A stretch of DNA of 11,129 nt, taken from NCBI GenBank assembly GCA_038093975.1, contig JBBPTG010000470.1, positions 1-11,129 on the forward strand, written 5' to 3'. Position 1 is the stretch's first letter, and the number at the start of each line of letters is the position of its first letter. The position numbers and the translations under genes are program-made. The notes below the pieces were generated by a model. That model ran no database searches. It saw only the letters and a program-made list of their open reading frames with translations, and was not told the origin of the DNA. Positions 7,575-11,129 of the stretch are shown piece after piece. Origin of the DNA: Chalciporus piperatus. Its lineage: Eukaryota; Basidiomycota; Agaricomycetes; Boletales; Boletaceae.

Positions 7575-8764
7575 TTACCTTTTCCCTTCATTTCGATATC
7601 TTTCATATCGTAGAAGTAAGCCTTCATTTCGTCGAATGAACGGCCTTCAAGGGTGTTGGATTCGGTAGACAGTTCTCTCACCTGTCTCTTCTGAAGTTTG
7701 CAAGCACGTTTGTGTTCGCCTCGTGACCAGCCACAGTTCTTGCATTTGGTACTAGGTACCGGACATTGCTGTTTTGGATGTCCCGGTTTCCCACAGTTCC
7801 AGCAATTTCCTTGTTTCTTCTCTTTGAAATTGCTTGTGGCCGCCTTTACGACAGATGATGCTTCTTCTTCTTCCACAATCTCTCCTTCTTCGATTTCGGC
7901 AGAACCTATATCCATTGGGGCACCACGACCCGGTTGTGTGCCCGTGTTGGTATATTTATATCGCGGGGTATCACCTGCGGTTCCTGTCTTGATCATGGAG
8001 ATGAGCTGTTTCCTTCCTGCAAGGAGGCGTAATTCTTCGACGTATGTGTCATATTTGTCGAATCGTCCCTTATCCATGAAGATCCGATGTGTAATTTCTG
8101 GATCTGCATTTAGTTCTAGAAGTTTGATGTGTCGCTCATCACTCCAATCGTCCATTAGGCGATGAGTCTGGAAGGTGGTAAGGAATTTCTCCATAGATAT
8201 CTTGCCTTGTTTCAGGTTCTTGATTTGGTTACAATGATATTCCACTTCATTACCTGAACGGAATTGATCTGTGATCCGTTTATGAAATTCGGCGGAAGTA
8301 TAGGTAGTTCCATTTTCCAAGATGTCATGTGTCATAGCTCGTGAGAAAGTGGCGGCATCTCCTCCTGTCATTCGGCTGAGGATTGCTCTGATCACCGTCA
8401 TTCCGGTTAAGACGGTGTTGTTTTCATCTAACCATGCGCGGACTCTTGTCCACCATTCTTCGAACTTCTTTCCTCTGGATCCATCATAGTCTCCTGGATC
8501 TTTGACGATTTTGGATAACTTAGGTCCACTAGGTCCGACCGTAGGAGCTGGTATTGCACCAGGCACCTGAATAGCTTGTACTTGCGCCTCAAGCTGCAAG
8601 ATATTATTGTTTAGGTTTTGATTTACCTTCTGAGCATTGGTAAGCTGATCCGTCATAACCTCTAACGCGAGTCTTAACTGTGTTCCAAGGTCTCGTATAG
8701 AAGCGTCACGATGTCCGAGAATGCCTGTTAAGGCAGCTGCTAAATCTGGAGCGAGAACCGACAT
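7565..8764 (-). CDS. Gag-type nucleocapsid polyprotein of the Ty3/gypsy element
   Basis: A 399-residue frame from ATG to TGA is intact. Residues about 20-66 form a leucine-rich amphipathic stretch likely to be a coiled coil. Residues about 100-255 resemble the retrotransposon Gag capsid fold (FEEWWTRVRAWL, AEFHKRITDQFRSG). An acidic linker follows at about 290-302, then a canonical CCHC zinc knuckle at 321-334 (CX2CX4HX4C). A second, atypical CX2CX6HX3C cluster lies at 341-355, followed by a basic tail. Gag would assemble the virus-like particle in the cytoplasm and bind the element RNA. It is the only full-length open frame left in the element. Pol continues in the -1 frame relative to gag. 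The start was chosen as the first ATG of the frame; an in-frame upstream extension was not seen. Confidence 0.88.
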   Translation of the reverse strand: MSVLAPDLAAALTGILGHRDASIRDLGTQLRLALEVMTDQLTNAQKVNQNLNNNILQLEAQVQAIQVPGAIPAPTVGPSGPKLSKIVKDPGDYDGSRGKKFEEWWTRVRAWLDENNTVLTGMTVIRAILSRMTGGDAATFSRAMTHDILENGTTYTSAEFHKRITDQFRSGNEVEYHCNQIKNLKQGKISMEKFLTTFQTHRLMDDWSDERHIKLLELNADPEITHRIFMDKGRFDKYDTYVEELRLLAGRKQLISMIKTGTAGDTPRYKYTNTGTQPGRGAPMDIGSAEIEEGEIVEEEEASSVVKAATSNFKEKKQGNCWNCGKPGHPKQQCPVPSTKCKNCGWSRGEHKRACKLQKRQVRELSTESNTLEGRSFDEMKAYFYDMKDIEMKGKGKAA

Positions 8765-8807
8765 TCTTGATGCACTAGAATGGGAAGAGTAAAACTAGAT
8801 TTTTATT

Positions 8808-9176
8808 TCAGATCTCCTGAGATCCTTCAAGCGTTTCTCCTGATAACGAAGCGGGAGGGTTTCTTTCGTAAGGTGGCGGTGGAATACTTCTTCTGATGGA
8901 ACGAGGTGTGGGGTAGTAAAGTGTTACTCCTGGCGCGTTTGTTTCTCTTAATCCTCCTTCTTCTTCACTATCTGATTCTACTAATCCTGGTACTGATTCC
9001 CTATCGTCTTCCTCTTCTGCTTGTGATATAACTGGAGAAAGGGGAGGAGTAGGTGGAGTTACAACACGATTTCTGTGTGTTACAAGGATGTAGGCAAAAT
9101 CAAAGGTAACGTGAACATCAGGAAAAACCTCCCCCTGATAATTGTATGAAATTGTTGATATCCTGGCCCCCCCAAA
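8808..9176 (-). other. Open frame without methionine upstream of gag
   Basis: A 122-codon frame lies between a TGA at 9179-9177 and a TGA at 8810-8808. It contains no ATG. It reads GEVFPDVHVTFDFAYILVTHRN, a proline-rich part (TPPTPPLSP), an acidic part (EEEDD, SDSEEEGG), then ISQ- and PPPYERNP-type segments. It lies 43 bp upstream of the gag ATG on the same strand. I do not recognise it. It could be the remains of a small 5' frame of the gypsy element, the tail of an exon of another gene, or part of a 5' leader. Its composition changes sharply at about 9165-9180 to AT-rich sequence, which may mark an old truncation. Confidence 0.4.
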
Positions 9177-9440
9177 TCATTTCAAGAATTCTTGAGAATA
9201 ATGCATATTACCAGCCAATTATTAAGAAAAATTATGGATATTGCCAGCTAATTATGAATTCTGCAGCCATTCACTACTCTTCTTTCAGTTGCACTTCACA
9301 CCAGTCAAGAGGAGAGAAGGATAAATAAACATATATTGCAGCTGTATCTACTACATCTCATGTACTAATATATCACTACAATGATGATGGGTTAGGGAAA
9401 ACTATGGATGCTGATGTTAGTAAGAGATGATGATGATGAT
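9177..9440. other. AT-rich spacer with short repeats
   Basis: No gene is seen. The region holds a 14-bp perfect palindrome (TCAAGAATTCTTGA, 9182-9195) and an imperfect 21-22-bp direct repeat, ATATTACCAGCCAATTAT at 9205 and ATATTGCCAGCTAATTAT at 9238, 33 bp apart. A GAT trinucleotide run lies at about 9425-9441. It may be the decayed leader or LTR of the gypsy element, but no second copy is in the window to test this. Confidence 0.5.
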
Positions 9441-9560
9441 GAGATGGAGGGTCAGGGTGGGGGCATACATGAGCGAGCTGGAGGTGGTGATGATGAAGGA
9501 GTACATATCAGTGAGATAGAGGGTCAGGGTGATGGCATACACAAGCGAGTTGAGGTGAGC
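9441..9560. repeat. Two-copy minisatellite, period 71 bp
   Basis: GAGATGGAGGGTCAGGGT at 9441 recurs as GAGATAGAGGGTCAGGGT at 9512. Both are followed by GGCATACA-GAGCGAG-type sequence and GGTG-rich spacer. It joins directly to the larger repeat array on its right. Confidence 0.7.
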
Positions 9561-9597
9561 AGTTGAGTAGGTAGCTGAGGAAAAATTTACCTCTGAT

Positions 9598-10205
9598 GTC
9601 GGCAGGGCTGTCGAGCCCACGCCGGCCGTTTTTTCATGTTGAGTTTTGAGGTGGGAGGTGGTGGTGGGGCAAAGAGCCCGTGCGGCTGTGAGCGAGGTGA
9701 GAGGATGAGGTGGTGGGGGAGTTGTCATTCACCTCGTGATGCCGGCAGGGCTGTCGAGCCCACGCCGGCCATGTTTTTGGTACCGAGGTGGAAGTAGGAG
9801 GTCGTGGTGGAGGTGGGAGGTCGTGGTGGGGCAAACAGCCCGAGTGACTGGGTACGAGGTGAGTGGATGTAGTGGATGGTGAGATTGAACTCACCTTCGA
9901 GCAGCAGCGGGGCTGTTGAGCCCACACCGGCCGCGTTTTTGGTGTCGAGTTGGAAGTGGGAGGTTGTGGTGAGGCAACGGCCAAGTGGTTTCGAAGGAGG
10001 TGAGCAGATATGGTGGTGGGGGAGTTGTCACTCACCTCGCGATGCTGGCGGCCCGGATGTTGAGCCCACACCGGCCGTTTTTTCGTGTCGAGTTTTGAAA
10101 TGGGGGATGGTGGTGGGGCAAAGAGCCCGTGCGGCTGGTGAGCGAGTGAGTAAATACTCACCTTCGAGTGCCGGCGGGGCTGTTGAGCCCTCGCCGGCTG
10201 TGTTT
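9598..10205. repeat. Five-copy minisatellite with a GC-rich hairpin core
   Basis: Cores begin at 9598, 9741, 9904, 10044 and 10170, so the spacing is 143, 163, 140 and 126 bp. The best copy (9741-9770) pairs GCCGGC with GCCGGC outside and GGGCT with AGCCC inside, around a GTCG loop. Each core is followed by a T-run and then a GTGGTGGGGCAA-type spacer. On the minus strand the array keeps a 199-codon open frame (10233-9634) with repeats of the kind RPVWAQQP, but the repeats drift and part of the last copy lies in another frame, so I do not call a protein. Most copies also carry GGTGAGT on the minus strand just before the hairpin. Confidence 0.8.
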
Positions 10206-10598
10206 TCGTGCAGGTTGTCAAAATATAGTCCAATCTGTGCCTATCCGCTCCTTTCCGCTTCCGGATAGCCCCTATCCGTTCCCGGATACTTCCGGATGCA
10301 TTCCGTGTTTAATCTGAGGTTTCCGATGTCCGGGACGCACGGAAACATCTCCGGATTCGTTGGAACGGATCCCTTTTACATTCGTATGTTCTCCTATATG
10401 TCATTCACTTGTCTATTCCCTTTCGTGACATCTCTGTTCACCATTCACCCTTTCTATTCTTATCCATGTCAAGTCCTTGACATTCCTTGATCCTTTTGCA
10501 CCCGGAATCGGTCATTCCGGACTGGAATCACGTCGGATCGTTCCGAGCACATCTCCCCCCATTTACTTAAATTCCTCGTCTCACTTCCAGAGCGCCTC
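10206..10598. other. LTR-like non-coding region with CGGATAG/TCCGGA motifs
   Basis: No gene is seen. CTATCCG (10241-10247), CGGATAG (10262-10268) and CTATCCG (10272-10278) can form alternative 7-bp hairpins. Further TCCGGAT motifs follow to about 10350. The region ends in a pyrimidine-rich ACTTAAAT...CTTCCAG stretch. Such features occur in fungal LTRs, but without a partner LTR or target duplication this remains a guess. Confidence 0.4.
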
Positions 10599-10631
10599 AG
10601 TCGTTTCCGCCTCTCTTAGGCATCGGCTGAG
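10599..10631 (+). repeat. 33-bp direct repeat, copy 1
   Basis: Begins AGTCGTTTCCGCCTCTC. It is identical to 10702-10734 over all 33 bases, with start points 103 bp apart. Confidence 0.9.
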
Positions 10632-10701
10632 GTGAGTATTTACTTTCTTTACTTAGTTCCTTTACTTATTTGAGTTGTACCTAGTTCGTTTAGGTGAATA
10701 T

Positions 10702-10734
10702 AGTCGTTTCCGCCTCTCTTAGGCATCGGCTGAG
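10702..10734 (+). repeat. 33-bp direct repeat, copy 2
   Basis: Perfect second copy of 10599-10631. A shorter AGTTCGTTTAG motif flanks it on both sides (about 10683 and 10733), suggesting serial tandem duplication. Confidence 0.9.
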
Positions 10735-10828
10735 TTCGTTTAGTTTTCACACAGGTTGAGGTGGGTCGTGGTAGTAGTAATTGCAGTGGTTGAGAGACTC
10801 GAAAATGCTGACACGGCGAGTTCAACAT

Positions 10829-10840
10829 GGTCACGTGACC
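10829..10840. other. 12-bp palindrome with an E-box core
   Basis: GGTCACGTGACC is perfectly self-complementary and contains CACGTG, the core bound by fungal bHLH proteins such as Cbf1 or Pho4. No adjacent gene is seen, so a regulatory role is not supported beyond the motif. Confidence 0.4.
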
Positions 10841-10892
10841 TGCTCCCCCGCGGATTTTTTTCAAGTCCAAGCATTAGGAAAATTAGGCTACA

Positions 10893-11129
10893 CTTATCTA
10901 CGCTTTTTTGTACACCTTAGCTACATTCATTTATCCTACACTTTCCTATACTTTTAACTACAGTTTTAGTATGCTTTTTTGGTACATTCTAGTACACTCA
11001 ATCAGTACACACTTTACTACACTTTGAGTACAGTTTTAGTACGCTTTTTTGTACACTTTAGCTACACTCATTTATACTACACTTCTCTGGACTACACTTT
11101 TACTACGGTTTTTTGTACACTTTAGCTAC
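10893..11129. repeat. 70-bp AT-rich minisatellite running off the right edge
   Basis: The unit carries TACGCTTTTTTGTACAC or a close variant at about 10900, 10970, 11040 and 11104 (spacing 70, 70 and 64 bp). CTACACTTT and TTAGCTACA-type sequence lies between. At least three full units and one partial unit are in view. No coding potential is seen, and the array continues outside the window. Confidence 0.85.

Larger units (their letters stand above)
3142..8764 (-). mobile_element. Degenerate Ty3/gypsy LTR retrotransposon, interrupted and LTR-less at its 3' end
   Basis: Read on the minus strand, the order is gag (8764-7565), protease and reverse transcriptase (about 7574-6151), a foreign insertion (6150-5023), then the rest of reverse transcriptase, RNase H and integrase (5027 to about 3142). 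Reverse transcriptase and RNase H ahead of integrase places it in Ty3/gypsy, not copia. The integrase ends in a GPY/F module typical of the group that includes chromoviruses. Lesions: an in-frame TGA at 7382-7380, a frameshift at about 6667-6675, the nested solo LTR, and loss of everything after the GPY module where host exon sequence begins. I could not identify an LTR, primer-binding site or polypurine tract, so the outer ends of the original element are unknown. Confidence 0.9.

Noticed and set aside
7699..7743. Second Cys/His cluster in Gag (CX2CX6HX3C) as a new zinc finger type
   Set aside because: Fungal Gag proteins often carry a degenerate second knuckle. The spacing alone does not support a new fold.
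9598..9770. GC hairpins followed by T-runs as bacterial-type terminators
   Set aside because: The context is eukaryotic, and the units form a tandem repeat with no gene ends beside them.
9634..10233. 199-residue minus-strand repeat protein with RPVWAQQP units
   Set aside because: The frame is open because the repeat unit happens to lack stops. The first copy lies in another frame, unit lengths differ, and there is no plausible gene structure. Treated as a minisatellite.

Overview
The window looks like a gene-poor, transposon-rich stretch of a basidiomycete (probably Agaricomycete) fungal genome. The evidence is short GT-AG introns in a fungal-type gene, a Ty3/gypsy pol with a chromovirus-like integrase tail, a pogo/Fot1-type DNA transposon remnant, and several minisatellites. 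No rRNA, tRNA, CRISPR array or bacterial operon was seen. The species cannot be named from the sequence.

Layout: (1) 1-1725, about 1.7 kb with no supportable gene, marked by purine/pyrimidine strand asymmetry and small microsatellites. (2) 1726 to about 3147, minus strand: the 3' part of a host gene, two introns, ending in a conserved C-terminal block that I recognise as Bni4-like (protein phosphatase 1-binding septin/chitin-synthase scaffold). Its 5' part is missing. (3) About 3142-8764, minus strand: a degenerate Ty3/gypsy retrotransposon in order gag, protease, reverse transcriptase, RNase H, integrase, joined directly to the host exon at its 3' end with no LTR. A further open frame without methionine lies just upstream of gag (8808-9176). 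(4) 5028-6145: a solo LTR of a different retrotransposon, in plus orientation, with a 5-bp target duplication (AGGAG), inserted into the reverse transcriptase. (5) 5035-5697: a 663-bp pogo/Fot1-like element with 26-bp inverted repeats and a TA duplication, inserted into that LTR and still holding the frameshifted 3' end of a transposase gene. (6) 9177-11129: non-coding repeats, namely a 71-bp repeat pair, a five-copy minisatellite of about 145 bp whose core can fold into a GC-rich hairpin, an LTR-like region with CGGATAG hairpins and a 33-bp duplication, and a 70-bp T-tract array running off the right edge.

The insertions can be ordered: gypsy element first, then the LTR element (reduced to a solo LTR by recombination), then the pogo-like element. 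The gypsy pol also has an in-frame TGA and a frameshift, so it is dead. The most biologically relevant points are the junction between the retroelement and the Bni4-like gene, where an ATG inside integrase sequence opens a 423-codon spliced frame covering the phosphatase-binding C-terminus, and the hairpin/splice-donor minisatellite. I found no convincing new multi-gene system.
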